Positions 39,367-47,604 of a DNA stretch of 56,178 nt are shown one piece after another; position 1 is the stretch's first letter; every line of letters starts with the position of its first letter. Position numbers and translations under genes: made by a program. The notes under the pieces were generated by a model that was not told where the DNA came from, searched no databases, and was given only the letters and a program-made list of their open reading frames with translations. This stretch comes from a virus, in IMG/VR virus record IMGVR_UViG_3300009285_001773, positions 1 through 56,178 of that record; one strand, written 5' to 3'.

Positions 39367-40539
39367 GTGGCGAACAACCCCCAGGACCGAACGGTTTTTA
39401 ATGTCAGAGAAAGGCCGTTGAGTTCAGATCTTAACCAGGCACAGAGCCAGATCGACCGCACTATCCGGTCACTCGCCTACGCAGAGAGCCTGCGACGCAC
39501 CTCGGCAGCAGGCGGTGATCACTTCGGCGTGGTCAACGAGGGCTTCATCAACGACGGGTTCCGCGTCTACCCGTTCGCGGGGATGCAGGTGGCGGTCAAC
39601 GCCGGTATCGGGTTCAAGTGGGACCCGACGGACGTTCCCGCAGCCATCGACGGCATCGTCGGACTCTCCGACCTAAGCCCGTACAAGCCGATGCAGCTTG
39701 TGTTACCGGCGCTGTTCACCGTACCTGCTGTTCCAGGCGCCGGACAAGAACGTTTTGACATCATCGAGGCCAAGGTCTACAGACGGCGCGAAAACCCGCT
39801 GTCCCGCGACGTGCTTGACCCTGCCACCGGCTCGTTCACACCAAGCCCGATCAACAAAACGCTGGCGTTTGCTCACGATGGGCAGATCGGATATGTGACG
39901 AGTCCGACAAACAGTACCGCCGCGATGAGTCACAAAAAGGGGGTAGCCGCACTTATCGGAGCAGCCACCGTCCCCGCCACATCGCCGGGATACACGCGAA
40001 TCGCCATTATCTATGCTCCCAACGCCCTCGGTGCTGGGCCGATCACCGAGGCTTACATCCGGGACACCCGCAAGATGGTTTCGCCGGGCGGATCGGTGAC
40101 CATCGGCGCACGATGGGACTTCAAAACCGGGGCGCTGCCTCCGGCAAACGTGACTTTTTCCGCTCCTCCCGGCGTGCGCTGCGGCATCGTGCACCCCGCC
40201 GCGTTCAACCATGTGATGCGGCTCTACGTTCTCATAGAGGGCGTACGCGCTGCGGCTCTCACGCTCAACTGCCAGACCATTGGAGCCGCTGCACCCGTGC
40301 TCTGCGACTCGTCGGGCGTGAACCCGGTGCACGCCATTGATGCACAGGACTTGGCAGATCTTCCGAACGCAGCAGTCTGCTCTCCGGTTCTCGCTCCATA
40401 CACCGACATCGTCGTGAGCCCGCAGCAATGTGTTTACGCTCCGATGGGCTTCATGGAGTGGGACGTGGCGTCGCAACTCTGGGTCGCGCTGGCTCACGAC
40501 GCGCTGCAGATGCAGGCCAACCTCACGCTGCTGCTCTAG
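39367..40539 (+). CDS. Tail fibre or baseplate-associated structural protein
   Basis: 390 residues from GTG 39367. The N-terminus (DRTVFNVRERPLSSDLNQAQSQIDRTIRSLAYAE) is a helical attachment-type segment often found in the first fibre gene after the baseplate. The rest is beta-rich and Gly/Pro/Thr-rich without enzyme motifs. Likely a fibre or fibre adaptor. Its C-terminus (WDVASQLWVALAHDALQMQANLTLLL) ends in a hydrophobic helix. Confidence 0.6.
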   Translation: MANNPQDRTVFNVRERPLSSDLNQAQSQIDRTIRSLAYAESLRRTSAAGGDHFGVVNEGFINDGFRVYPFAGMQVAVNAGIGFKWDPTDVPAAIDGIVGLSDLSPYKPMQLVLPALFTVPAVPGAGQERFDIIEAKVYRRRENPLSRDVLDPATGSFTPSPINKTLAFAHDGQIGYVTSPTNSTAAMSHKKGVAALIGAATVPATSPGYTRIAIIYAPNALGAGPITEAYIRDTRKMVSPGGSVTIGARWDFKTGALPPANVTFSAPPGVRCGIVHPAAFNHVMRLYVLIEGVRAAALTLNCQTIGAAAPVLCDSSGVNPVHAIDAQDLADLPNAAVCSPVLAPYTDIVVSPQQCVYAPMGFMEWDVASQLWVALAHDALQMQANLTLLL

Positions 40540-40548
40540 GAGGCCGCC

Positions 40549-41766
40549 GTGCCGCAAGCGAAAATCCTGATCAACGGTGCCCCGGTCAGCGCGCTGGACC
40601 TCCCTGTCGGCGGGCTCGTGCAGCTCGACAACGACGGCCTCGGCGACGAGCATACCTACCTGTGGGCGCTGCTGGACGTGCCTGCCGGGTCCGCTGCCGC
40701 GCTCTCCGACCCCGGGATCCAAAACCCGACGTTCACCTCGGACTGCGAGGGCACTTACCTCGTCAAGCTCGTCGTTGACTTGGGCATGGGCACCGAGACG
40801 GCGGACCAGAAGGTGGCTGCGGTCCTCCAGCTTAAAATCGGCGAGCGCGTCCCGGCGTGCACGGAGACGACCGAGGCCAACGCCGCGAAGGGGTGGGGTC
40901 CAGAACTCAACCGATGGTTGCGCCTTGCCGATTCGCGCCTCGCCAGCCCTGGCGTGGTGGTTGCACAGGCGTCCGCGCCGATCACCCGCGGCATGCCGGC
41001 GTGGATCAGCGGGACCGCGACGATCAAGGCAGGACTGCCCGGCGAGGAGGTCGTGCCGACCTGCGCGCAGGCTCGCGGTACGCAGCTCGTCGAGCTGGTC
41101 GCCTCGTGTGGCATCGTCGAGGGGCGCATCGACGGCAATCCGGCAGTCGGTGCTGGCGACCTGTGCGTCGTGCGAATCCTCGGGCTCGTCGGGCCGTTCG
41201 GCGGGCCGCTCGTGCTCGCAGATCTGGTGTACGTCTCCGACGCTGGCGCGCTCGACAACGCGCCGGGCACATACCCGCGATGCATCGGGCGCGTGGTCGC
41301 CGACGCTGCCGGCGATTATTGGGTGTTCGTGGACGGGATAGGATTCCCTGGGGCCATGGTTCCGCCCGACCCGGCGCGGAGGGATGCGCCTGCTATTCTA
41401 TCGTGGGGCAACGGTTCGACGCCTGCAGCGGCAGGAACCTATTACGTTGACCCATGGTGGAGAAAGCCGGTTATCACCACCGACGAAGTATTCATCGTAG
41501 TTCCATACGATGGTGTGATCTCCAGGTTGCGATGCCGCGCGGTTACTGCTCCGGTCGGAGATAACGCGGTTTTTGTTGTCAGGATCAATGGCGTGGATTC
41601 GGCTTTGGGAGCCGCGATGATTCCACCGTCTCGATCTGCAAATGACGTCGTCAACGAAATCGACGTAAGTGCCGGTGACGACATCTCCATGTCTCTGACC
41701 CTTGAAGCGGCTATCGCCGCCGGACCCGCGCTGTTCACCGCCACCATTGCTCTGACGAGGAGATAG
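40549..41766 (+). CDS. Tail fibre-like protein with N-terminal Ig/PKD-like domain
   Basis: 405 residues from GTG 40549, with AGGAGGC upstream. Residues about 12-85 read as a PKD/Ig-like sandwich (VGGLVQLDNDGLGDEHTYLWALLDVPAG, then CEGTYLVKLVVDLG), a module common in phage virion surface proteins. After a helical LNRWLRLADSRLASPG, the remainder is beta-rich. Probably exposed and host-interacting; no enzymatic signature. Confidence 0.6.
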   Translation: MPQAKILINGAPVSALDLPVGGLVQLDNDGLGDEHTYLWALLDVPAGSAAALSDPGIQNPTFTSDCEGTYLVKLVVDLGMGTETADQKVAAVLQLKIGERVPACTETTEANAAKGWGPELNRWLRLADSRLASPGVVVAQASAPITRGMPAWISGTATIKAGLPGEEVVPTCAQARGTQLVELVASCGIVEGRIDGNPAVGAGDLCVVRILGLVGPFGGPLVLADLVYVSDAGALDNAPGTYPRCIGRVVADAAGDYWVFVDGIGFPGAMVPPDPARRDAPAILSWGNGSTPAAAGTYYVDPWWRKPVITTDEVFIVVPYDGVISRLRCRAVTAPVGDNAVFVVRINGVDSALGAAMIPPSRSANDVVNEIDVSAGDDISMSLTLEAAIAAGPALFTATIALTRR

Positions 41767-41769
41767 ACC

Positions 41770-42114
41770 ATGGGCCTTTCGAGATCGACGCTCTGGAAAG
41801 CCGAGGCGATGGCCACTGAGAAAACCAGCGACGCGGTATGGACCGACGGAGACAACTGGAGCGCGCAGGTTTACTCGGCCATCGACACGCGGGCGGGGAC
41901 TCTCTACCTCGAGGGGACGGATGACGGACCCGACGAGGCATCGCCCGTCTGGACGACCATCACGAGCTTCGCTGTCGGGGCGGGCGTGCTGCTCAACCGT
42001 CTGACCAGCGTGGGTGTGATTCCGACGGCCGGCGTACGGTTGCGGTGGGAGCCGAGCGCGGGAGTCGGGATCATGAAAGCCACCGTCTGCGTCCAGCGCC
42101 TCGCGGAGGAGTAG
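41770..42114 (+). CDS. Small tail-associated hypothetical protein
   Basis: 114 residues from ATG 41770, with GAGGAGAT upstream. Beta-rich (DNWSAQVYSAIDTRAGTLYLEG near 27-48; VRLRWEPSAGVGIMKATVCVQRLAEE at the end). The pattern alternates strands in the manner of a small sandwich or jelly-roll module between fibre genes. Role unknown, probably structural. Confidence 0.55.
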   Translation: MGLSRSTLWKAEAMATEKTSDAVWTDGDNWSAQVYSAIDTRAGTLYLEGTDDGPDEASPVWTTITSFAVGAGVLLNRLTSVGVIPTAGVRLRWEPSAGVGIMKATVCVQRLAEE

Positions 42115-42117
42115 ACC

Positions 42118-42552
42118 ATGCCTGCTCTCGGCATCACTGTCAGCATTTCGGGGCTTGTCCCGGTCGTACACGCTCCATCGCACGAGGGCGGTGCAGACCC
42201 GGTTTCAGCGGCTGGCATCGGGGCGGAAACGCCGTCCGGCGCGACAACGAAGGTCAGCGACCACAACTCCGCCGCCGCGGCCCACGGTCTGAACTCCGTC
42301 GCCCCCGGCAGCGAGGGCGCACTGAAGATTGGAACAGACGCGAAAGCGAACCTCGGCGCGAGCACGACGGTTGAGGCCGCACTGACGTTCGTGGACGGGC
42401 AGAAGCCGCGCAAGTTCGACACCTGCACGGACAACCCGAACGCTGGAGTGGGGACAGTAGGGGCCGTGGGGGACAGGCGAACGGACACGCTGCACGGCAT
42501 TTCCTATGAAAACATGAACGGCAACCCCAATGGCTGGCGGGCCGACGGGTAG
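42118..42552 (+). CDS. Tail fibre segment-like protein
   Basis: 144 residues from ATG 42118. HAPSHEGGADPVS (near 19-31) matches the SHxxGGxDP motif found in the shaft region of many fibre and baseplate-attached proteins. Low-complexity Ala/Ser/Gly/Thr follows. It begins 3 bases after the previous gene. Likely one part of a multi-gene fibre. Confidence 0.6.
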   Translation: MPALGITVSISGLVPVVHAPSHEGGADPVSAAGIGAETPSGATTKVSDHNSAAAAHGLNSVAPGSEGALKIGTDAKANLGASTTVEAALTFVDGQKPRKFDTCTDNPNAGVGTVGAVGDRRTDTLHGISYENMNGNPNGWRADG

Positions 42553-42564
42553 AGGGAGGATCGC

Positions 42565-43542
42565 ATGGCTTCGTTACTCTACGGTTCTCTGGCCTACCTC
42601 GGCGAGTACGCGGGCGCGGGCGCGGTCGGAGATGCTCTGGCCCTGGCGTTTTTGCAGGCCCGGAAGTGGGACTCGCTCGGCACAGGGCTCGGCACGGCGC
42701 AAGAGGGGCACTGGTATGTGAATCTCACCGACCACCAGCCCAGGCACTGGCTCAACGGCGCTTGGGCCGCGTTCGACGTGGCCGGCGCCCCCCGCCCCCC
42801 GCTAGCGCACACCCAAACTGTCAGTACCATCTCTGACTCAGGCAGCAAGGGCCGCCAGCTAGTTCAATGCTCAACCGGGAAGGACGCTCGAAACTCTATA
42901 GGAGCACAACAAACATACAATCGAAACAGCGATCCAGGCATAAACAACGACGGAGTTGACACTGCCGGTATTGGCATTGCGTTCACAATCGGGGATGCGT
43001 GGGTCCGAAACGACACGTCTCCTCGCCGCTGGTATCGCGCCGATTCGGTGGCCACGGGCGCGGCGGTTTGGACACAGTTCAACCCGGCGGTGTTTGCTAC
43101 CGCAGCCCAAGGCGCACGGGCTCCAACTGAGCCTGCCAACCCGGCAGACGATGGCAAGGTGTGGACTGCCGGTGGCGGGAACGGGTCGTGGGTTAGTCCC
43201 ACGGGAGGTGGTGGCGATATCGTATTGACCACTGATGGTGCTACAATCAGCGCAATAGCCACAGTAATTGGTGGCGGAATCATAGACGCCACTGGCTCCC
43301 CGAACAGAACACTAGTCGCATTCGGGTCATGCGCTGGGGCTGCTGGAGAGGGGGAGATGGTGCTGTATGATCTGACTGCGGCATCTACTATTACTACCAG
43401 GGCTCTAGCCAATGGCGCTTGGTCTATCAGTCAAGCCGTGGTTTTGGCTGAAGCATCTCACCAGTATGAAATCAGGATCCGCCGGACCGCTGGTGATCCT
43501 ACTGACGAAATTTATGTAACCTGGGCGGCTATCCAGTCATAG
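42565..43542 (+). CDS. Tail fibre-like protein
   Basis: 325 residues from ATG 42565, with GAGGGAGGATC upstream. The N-terminal block (KWDSLGTGLGTAQEGHWYVNLTDHQPRHWLNGAWAAF) looks like a repeat-type fibre module. The C-terminal 110 residues are a beta-rich domain (TISAIATVIGGGIIDATGSPNRTLVAFG, then YEIRIRRTAGDPTDEIYVTWAAIQS). Codon use becomes AT-richer from about 43250, suggesting a recombined receptor-binding tip. Confidence 0.6.
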   Translation: MASLLYGSLAYLGEYAGAGAVGDALALAFLQARKWDSLGTGLGTAQEGHWYVNLTDHQPRHWLNGAWAAFDVAGAPRPPLAHTQTVSTISDSGSKGRQLVQCSTGKDARNSIGAQQTYNRNSDPGINNDGVDTAGIGIAFTIGDAWVRNDTSPRRWYRADSVATGAAVWTQFNPAVFATAAQGARAPTEPANPADDGKVWTAGGGNGSWVSPTGGGGDIVLTTDGATISAIATVIGGGIIDATGSPNRTLVAFGSCAGAAGEGEMVLYDLTAASTITTRALANGAWSISQAVVLAEASHQYEIRIRRTAGDPTDEIYVTWAAIQS

Positions 43543-43553
43543 GGAGACTTGAA

Positions 43554-44567
43554 ATGGCACTACCGACCAAAGAAAGAACTTGGAATACAATAGTTTTTAA
43601 CCAACCGGCCACAGGCTCTCGCGCTGAAAATGGCGGGAGAGTTCTGTACGCTTTGAAACAGGCCTTCCTTACAGCAGGCTGGACTGTTGTGCGATCCTGT
43701 GACCGCACATCTGTATCCGCTTCAGATCTTTGGACAGACTATACGAAAGTTTTATGGGACACTCTAGGTGGTACTTGGCATAGTTGGATAGTTTTGCAGG
43801 CTCCAGCCTCGTTGCATACCAGTCTTCAACTATTGATTTCCCCTTTTTGTAACGATAATTGGGGTAGTGAGGATGTAATTGTCCACATGACAGCAAAGTT
43901 TTCGTTTAATCCTGCTGGTTTTTCTGGTGGGTCTACTACAGAAGATCCCACGGCGTCTGGGACGGTCACATTAAGGAATGGGCAAAATAGTAACCCGGCA
44001 TCAGCTTGGCAGAATAATGTGAATGATGGGGCTGCAAACCACGCATTCAACTTCGCGTATTCTACAGATGGCGAAGCTCTCCGGTGTTGGATCTGTGTTA
44101 ATGGCGCTGTAGCCAGTGTTATATTGATTGAACATGCAGAAGACTTGCTCGGCGGTTCCTACTGGGGGACTGAGCCTGTCATTGTAGCATGGGCGTATCA
44201 GCCGACTTATGCGTCATTTAATGATGCTGCGGCTATCTACGCTAACCTCGACGGAACACCTGTTGCAGTATGTGCGGCCACTCTTGGGTGGAGCACTGCC
44301 ATGTACGGTGAAAATTACACCTTTGCAGACGAAGTTGGTGACGGTGGATGGGCACTCAATGATGTTTATCTTATAAGTACAACTGTCGGATCCCGTGGGA
44401 AGATTGGTCGCATCAAAGACCTGTTCTTTATCAGTAGTTCGCCTCCCAACGGCGCGACCATGCCGAATGACGTAGGAGAAACACGACAGTTCGTAAAATT
44501 TGGTGCATTTGTAGCTGCCTGGGATGGGACAGAGCTGGTCCAGGGTACAGCTCCGGATATGGCATAG
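43554..44567 (+). CDS. Putative receptor-binding or tail tip protein
   Basis: 337 residues from ATG 43554, with AGGGAGACTTG upstream. Much AT-richer than the flanking genes. Trp/Asn/Ser-rich with many aromatic pairs (TWHSWIVLQAPASLHTSLQLLISPF, near 74-98). The sequence style matches phage tail proteins that begin ERTWxxxxN and carry a WHSWIVLxxP block. No enzyme motif. Position at the end of the fibre module and the changed composition suggest the host-range determinant; that is inference. Confidence 0.55.
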   Translation: MALPTKERTWNTIVFNQPATGSRAENGGRVLYALKQAFLTAGWTVVRSCDRTSVSASDLWTDYTKVLWDTLGGTWHSWIVLQAPASLHTSLQLLISPFCNDNWGSEDVIVHMTAKFSFNPAGFSGGSTTEDPTASGTVTLRNGQNSNPASAWQNNVNDGAANHAFNFAYSTDGEALRCWICVNGAVASVILIEHAEDLLGGSYWGTEPVIVAWAYQPTYASFNDAAAIYANLDGTPVAVCAATLGWSTAMYGENYTFADEVGDGGWALNDVYLISTTVGSRGKIGRIKDLFFISSSPPNGATMPNDVGETRQFVKFGAFVAAWDGTELVQGTAPDMA

Positions 44568-44574
44568 GTGATTT

Positions 44575-44838
44575 ATGTCAGTTATTGATGGGACATACGT
44601 AGCGTTTGAGACTCCGGCAGGTGCGAGTGTGTACACGTCTTATCGACCGCGTCCCATTACAGGGAATTACGAGAGTGGCGGTGGCAGTGGTGCTACCACC
44701 ACGTATCGTCACAGGGCGTGGAACACAGTTCTGACACAATTTGTCTATTGGAGCTACACCGCCGAAGATAGTACAGGGGCGCATAGTGGATACGATCCTG
44801 TAGACTTGGCCGACATTGTTTTGCTGTCGGTGAACTAG
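44575..44838 (+). CDS. Small tail-associated hypothetical protein
   Basis: 87 residues from ATG 44575. Beta-prone, Ser/Thr/Tyr-rich (GASVYTSYRPRPITGNYESGG), with the same AT-richer composition as the gene before it, so the two probably moved together. No recognised domain. Possibly a cap or partner of the preceding tail protein. Confidence 0.5.
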   Translation: MSVIDGTYVAFETPAGASVYTSYRPRPITGNYESGGGSGATTTYRHRAWNTVLTQFVYWSYTAEDSTGAHSGYDPVDLADIVLLSVN

Positions 44839-44841
44839 TCC

Positions 44842-45034
44842 ATGACCCACCACGACCGCGAAGCATCACAGCCCGAAGAACCCATGGATAACAACAGCAC
44901 CATGCCTGGCTACGAGCCGCAGCACCCGCCAATGCTGGAGCGAATCGAAAAAAAAGCTCGACTCGATGGCCGACGACATCACGAACATCTCCCTGGCGCA
45001 AGCACGGCGGGATACCTACTGCCTCGCCAGCTGA
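44842..45034 (+). CDS. Small coiled-coil protein requiring a +1 shift at an A8 run
   Basis: Read from ATG 44842, the zero frame gives PMLERIEKK and then a nonsense-like tail ending at 45048. Skipping one base at the run of eight A (44948-44955) continues as KKLDSMADDITNISLAQARRDTYCLAS, a coherent amphipathic helix, and stops at TGA 45032-45034 directly in front of the next gene. Total about 63 residues. Either transcriptional slippage or ribosomal shifting restores the frame, or the run is miscounted. Function unknown; its position suggests a lysis-region coiled-coil partner. Confidence 0.5.
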
Positions 45035-45035
45035 T

Positions 45036-45584
45036 GTGGGTGATATAGTGCCACCTGACAAACGAACCACCGGCGTCCATGCCGTTGTGCCAGATCATGT
45101 TTGCTACCAGCGCGACACTCTGGTCGCCGCACTGTCGGACCTCCGTAAAGATTTCGGGGAGCGGTTTGACCTCATCACCGCGGCAATCCACGCGCACCTG
45201 CTCGACTGCGAGCGCAAGCACGGTCCGCTCGGCCCCGTCCTCGAAAATCTCATCCGGCAAGTCACCTCGAACGGACGGCTCCATGACTCCATGGAGGCTA
45301 GGCTTCGAGTTGTCGAGGACCGCGATACGGCCGAGAGTGCGCAGCGCCTCCACGACCGCGTGCGCGAGCTAGAGGCGGCCAAAGTCGAGGCCGACAAAAA
45401 GATCATCGCGCTTGCCGCAGAGACTGCAGCCGAGCTTGCAAAGCGCGACCAAGTGCAGGCGGCGAGGGAGTCAGCGGCGGCGGCAGAGCGCAAACTGTGG
45501 GGGCGCATCATCCCGGCGGCAGCTGGGCTCCTTGCAGGGGGCGGTGGAGCATTGGCGGGGAATTTCATCGAGAGGTTGTTCTGA
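45036..45584 (+). CDS. Coiled-coil protein with C-terminal transmembrane segment (possible lysis accessory)
   Basis: 182 residues from GTG 45036 (GTG 45048 is an alternative). Residues about 75-150 are a long charged coiled coil (RVVEDRDTAESAQRLHDRVRELEAAK and beyond). A hydrophobic, Gly/Ala-rich segment, RIIPAAAGLLAGGGGALAGNF, follows near the C-terminus. Coiled coil plus single membrane segment recalls XhlA-like lysis proteins. It begins the lysis/accessory region. The role is inferred from topology. Confidence 0.6.
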   Translation: MGDIVPPDKRTTGVHAVVPDHVCYQRDTLVAALSDLRKDFGERFDLITAAIHAHLLDCERKHGPLGPVLENLIRQVTSNGRLHDSMEARLRVVEDRDTAESAQRLHDRVRELEAAKVEADKKIIALAAETAAELAKRDQVQAARESAAAAERKLWGRIIPAAAGLLAGGGGALAGNFIERLF

Positions 45585-45916
45585 TGCGTATCCAGCGCCG
45601 TGTGCTTCGTGCCGCCACCGTCGGTGCGCTTGTCAAAGTCACCCGCCCTGGGGCCGCCAGGCGTGAGTATCAGATCTGGGCAGTGGATCTCGCCGCGTGC
45701 CCGGCCTGCGGCGATCTGCCGCGCTCCACCACGGCGCGTGTAGCCTATGCCGACTGCGCCGGGGACAGCTCTATCGCGCCCCACGCTGCCCCTGTGGACA
45801 TCGACTGCCCCACCTGCCCGGTGGCCCCGATCCTCCCCCCGATGCCCTGGACCGTCTGGGCCTGCGCCGCCGCGCTGTTTCTCTTTGCATCGGTGATGAT
45901 CGGACGCTGCTTTTAG
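45584..45916 (+). CDS. Small Cys-containing membrane protein
   Basis: 110 residues from ATG 45584 (TGATG overlap). A basic N-terminus (RIQRRVLRAATVGALVKVTR), a CPACG pair near 39 and CPTCP near 75, then a C-terminal transmembrane helix (WTVWACAAALFLFASVMIG). The two CxxC pairs may bind zinc outside or inside the membrane. It follows the coiled-coil membrane protein and may belong to the lysis cassette. Function unknown. Confidence 0.55.
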   Translation: MRIQRRVLRAATVGALVKVTRPGAARREYQIWAVDLAACPACGDLPRSTTARVAYADCAGDSSIAPHAAPVDIDCPTCPVAPILPPMPWTVWACAAALFLFASVMIGRCF

Positions 45917-45941
45917 GGCTTTACTCCTTCGCCGGAAGTGA

Positions 45942-45954
45942 TAGTATTGCCGGT
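45942..45954 (+). promoter_or_regulatory. -10 element placed 7 bases before a start codon
   Basis: TAGTAT (45942-45947) lies exactly 7 bases before ATG 45955, with no Shine-Dalgarno sequence between. Only a weak -35 (near TTTACT, 45920-45925) is present. It matches the leaderless geometry seen elsewhere. Confidence 0.4.
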
Positions 45955-46185
45955 ATGTCTGGCATCCACAAGTTGAGCGTTGCCCAAGAATGCGCGCTCG
46001 AGCTGCTTGAGATGCTCGGCCCGACGCCCCGCACGCTCGAGGAGCTGGAGCCCAGGCGGGAGAGGCGCGGGGTGATGGCCAACACACTTCTGGGCTTGAA
46101 CAGACGAGGCTACGCCTCGGTGTGCCGGTGCGCCTGGGCTATCACACTGGCCGGCGTCGAGGCGCTGGTGAGGGATGAACCATGA
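45955..46185 (+). CDS. Winged-helix-like small DNA-binding protein
   Basis: 76 residues from ATG 45955. LSVAQECALELLEMLGPTPRTLEELEP, then GVMANTLLGLNRRGYASVCRCAWAITLAGVEAL, follows the helix-helix-turn-helix-wing pattern of small phage winged-helix proteins (the TPRTLEEL and TLLGLNRRGYA blocks). Possibly a transcriptional regulator of the following accessory genes. It overlaps the next gene by 4 bases. Confidence 0.6.
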   Translation: MSGIHKLSVAQECALELLEMLGPTPRTLEELEPRRERRGVMANTLLGLNRRGYASVCRCAWAITLAGVEALVRDEP

Positions 46186-46388
46186 AGCCGTACAGGTGCC
46201 CGGTGTGTGGGGGCGAGGCGTGGGATCAGGTAATCGTGGAGATGGGGGAGCCGATGTTTTTAGACCAGGTCAACGATGACATGTTCATTGCGAGAATCCA
46301 GGATGGGTTCCTCGAAGAATTGCGCGAGTCTCCGAACGGCGACGCCAACGGTGACATGTGCCTCAAGTGCAACACGATATACACATAA
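46182..46388 (+). CDS. Small zinc-ribbon protein
   Basis: 68 residues from ATG 46182 (ATGA overlap). CPVCGG (6-11) and CLKC (60-63) form a two-knuckle zinc ribbon with an acidic linker of about 48 residues between. No further motif. One of several tiny zinc-binding proteins in this region. Confidence 0.6.
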   Translation: MKPYRCPVCGGEAWDQVIVEMGEPMFLDQVNDDMFIARIQDGFLEELRESPNGDANGDMCLKCNTIYT

Positions 46389-46401
46389 CAAGGAGATGAC
46401 C

Positions 46402-46599
46402 ATGTCCAAGTCTATCCCTCCCTGCAAGCACACCGACGAGCCCGCCCGCGGCTACGGGCATGCCTACGACGAGAGCACTGAGGCGCCCACCAAGAACGGG
46501 ATCTACACCAGGACATGCCCCGCGTGCGGGGTGGTCGTCTGCGCGCCAACTGCCGATCAGGCGGACGTGGCGTGGGCGCAGCTGGTGCGGGAACCATGA
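46402..46599 (+). CDS. Small Cys/His hypothetical protein
   Basis: 65 residues from ATG 46402, with AAGGAGATGACC upstream. It has PPCKHTDEPARGYGHAYDES at the start and TRTCPACGVVVCA near 39-51, a possible zinc knuckle. The end overlaps the next gene (ATGA). Function unknown. Confidence 0.55.
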   Translation: MSKSIPPCKHTDEPARGYGHAYDESTEAPTKNGIYTRTCPACGVVVCAPTADQADVAWAQLVREP

Positions 46600-46865
46600 C
46601 AAAGAAGAAGTCGGAGCCGGCGACCTCTGCCACAACGGCCCACGCGGGCTCATCTCCATTCCCGTGGTCCCCGTTCACGATGCAAGAATACCCGGTGGTA
46701 ACCCTCTATGCCGTATCCACGCCGCAGGATTTCCACGTGCCGCCGAGCTACACTTTCACTCCTACCCCGGGACCGTCGCTGGAAGAGATGCGCCGCATCA
46801 TCCGCGAGGAGATCGAGCGCATGGACAAAATCCAGCGCAAGCGGCAGAAACGGAGCAAACCATGA
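46596..46865 (+). CDS. Small hypothetical protein with C-terminal basic coiled coil
   Basis: 89 residues from ATG 46596. The first 60 residues are Thr/Pro/Ser-rich (STPQDFHVPPSYTFTPTPGPS) and probably disordered. The last 30 (LEEMRRIIREEIERMDKIQRKRQKR) form a charged helix. It overlaps the following membrane protein gene (ATGA). Function unknown. Confidence 0.55.
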   Translation: MTKKKSEPATSATTAHAGSSPFPWSPFTMQEYPVVTLYAVSTPQDFHVPPSYTFTPTPGPSLEEMRRIIREEIERMDKIQRKRQKRSKP

Positions 46866-46981
46866 GCCCGGGTCAGATGATCACGAGCTGCACGGGCTAC
46901 CGTCGCCCGCGGCGACTGCTACCGCTGGCCCTGGCGCTGCTCCTGCTGGCCGCTGGGGTGGCCGCGTGGTGGGCGGTATGA
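46862..46981 (+). CDS. Tiny single-pass membrane protein
   Basis: 39 residues. A short N-terminus with a basic patch (GYRRPRRLL) is followed by one transmembrane helix (LPLALALLLLAAGVAAWWAV). It overlaps both neighbours by ATGA, which supports translation. Size and topology are those of small holin-like or membrane-anchoring phage peptides; no specific role can be given. Confidence 0.5.
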   Translation: MSPGQMITSCTGYRRPRRLLPLALALLLLAAGVAAWWAV

Positions 46982-47604
46982 TCGCCTACGCCAGCAGGAC
47001 CGGGACACGGACCACGCTGGCCGCGCTCCGGTCGCATGGCTGGCGGCTGCTGGTTTCTGCGGCTGGGCCGCTGCGCTCCGAGGGGTTTCAGTACGCGCTG
47101 GACAACGGGGCATGGTCATACTATTGCGCCGGGCAACCATTCGATGAGCGCCGTTTTGGCCATGCGCTTGCCGCCCTCGGCGGCGGGGCAGACTGGACTT
47201 GCATTCCAGACGTGGTTGCAGGCGGCGCTGCCAGCCTAGACCTGTCGCTGCGATGGATGCGCCGCGTGCTGGACTCAACGCCCCGCGCGCTGCTGGCCGT
47301 TCAGGATGGAATGACCGTCGAGGACGTTCGGCCGTGGGTCGGGCAGCGAGTTGGTATTTTTGTCGGCGGTAGTACGGCATGGAAGTTAGCCACGCTGCAC
47401 CAGTGGGGGCAACTAGGGCGCGCTGTTGGGGCATGGGTCCACGTCGGGCGCGTGAATTCCATGCGCAGGATCGCGGCCTGCGCCGCATCCGGTGCGGACA
47501 GTTTCGACGGTACATCCGTGCCAAAATACCCGCCATCGATCAATCGGCTAAACCGCGCGATAATCCGGGCACACCGCCAACTTTCGCTTTTCGGGAGGAA
47601 TTAG
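46978..47604 (+). CDS. dpdA: DpdA-like DNA transglycosylase (7-deazaguanine insertion)
   Basis: 208 residues from ATG 46978. It has the landmarks I know from short phage members of the tRNA-guanine transglycosylase/DpdA superfamily: YALDNGAW (39-46, substrate Asp42), WTCIPDVVAGG (73-83), LLAVQDGM (105-112), GIFVGGSTAWK (126-136), VHVGRVNS (154-161) and SGADSFDGTS (171-180, Asp177). DpdA swaps guanine in DNA for a 7-deazaguanine such as preQ0. The next gene is QueD, which makes a precursor of that base, so the two support each other. It is shorter than classic DpdA (about 370 or more residues). Confidence 0.8.
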   Translation: MIAYASRTGTRTTLAALRSHGWRLLVSAAGPLRSEGFQYALDNGAWSYYCAGQPFDERRFGHALAALGGGADWTCIPDVVAGGAASLDLSLRWMRRVLDSTPRALLAVQDGMTVEDVRPWVGQRVGIFVGGSTAWKLATLHQWGQLGRAVGAWVHVGRVNSMRRIAACAASGADSFDGTSVPKYPPSINRLNRAIIRAHRQLSLFGRN

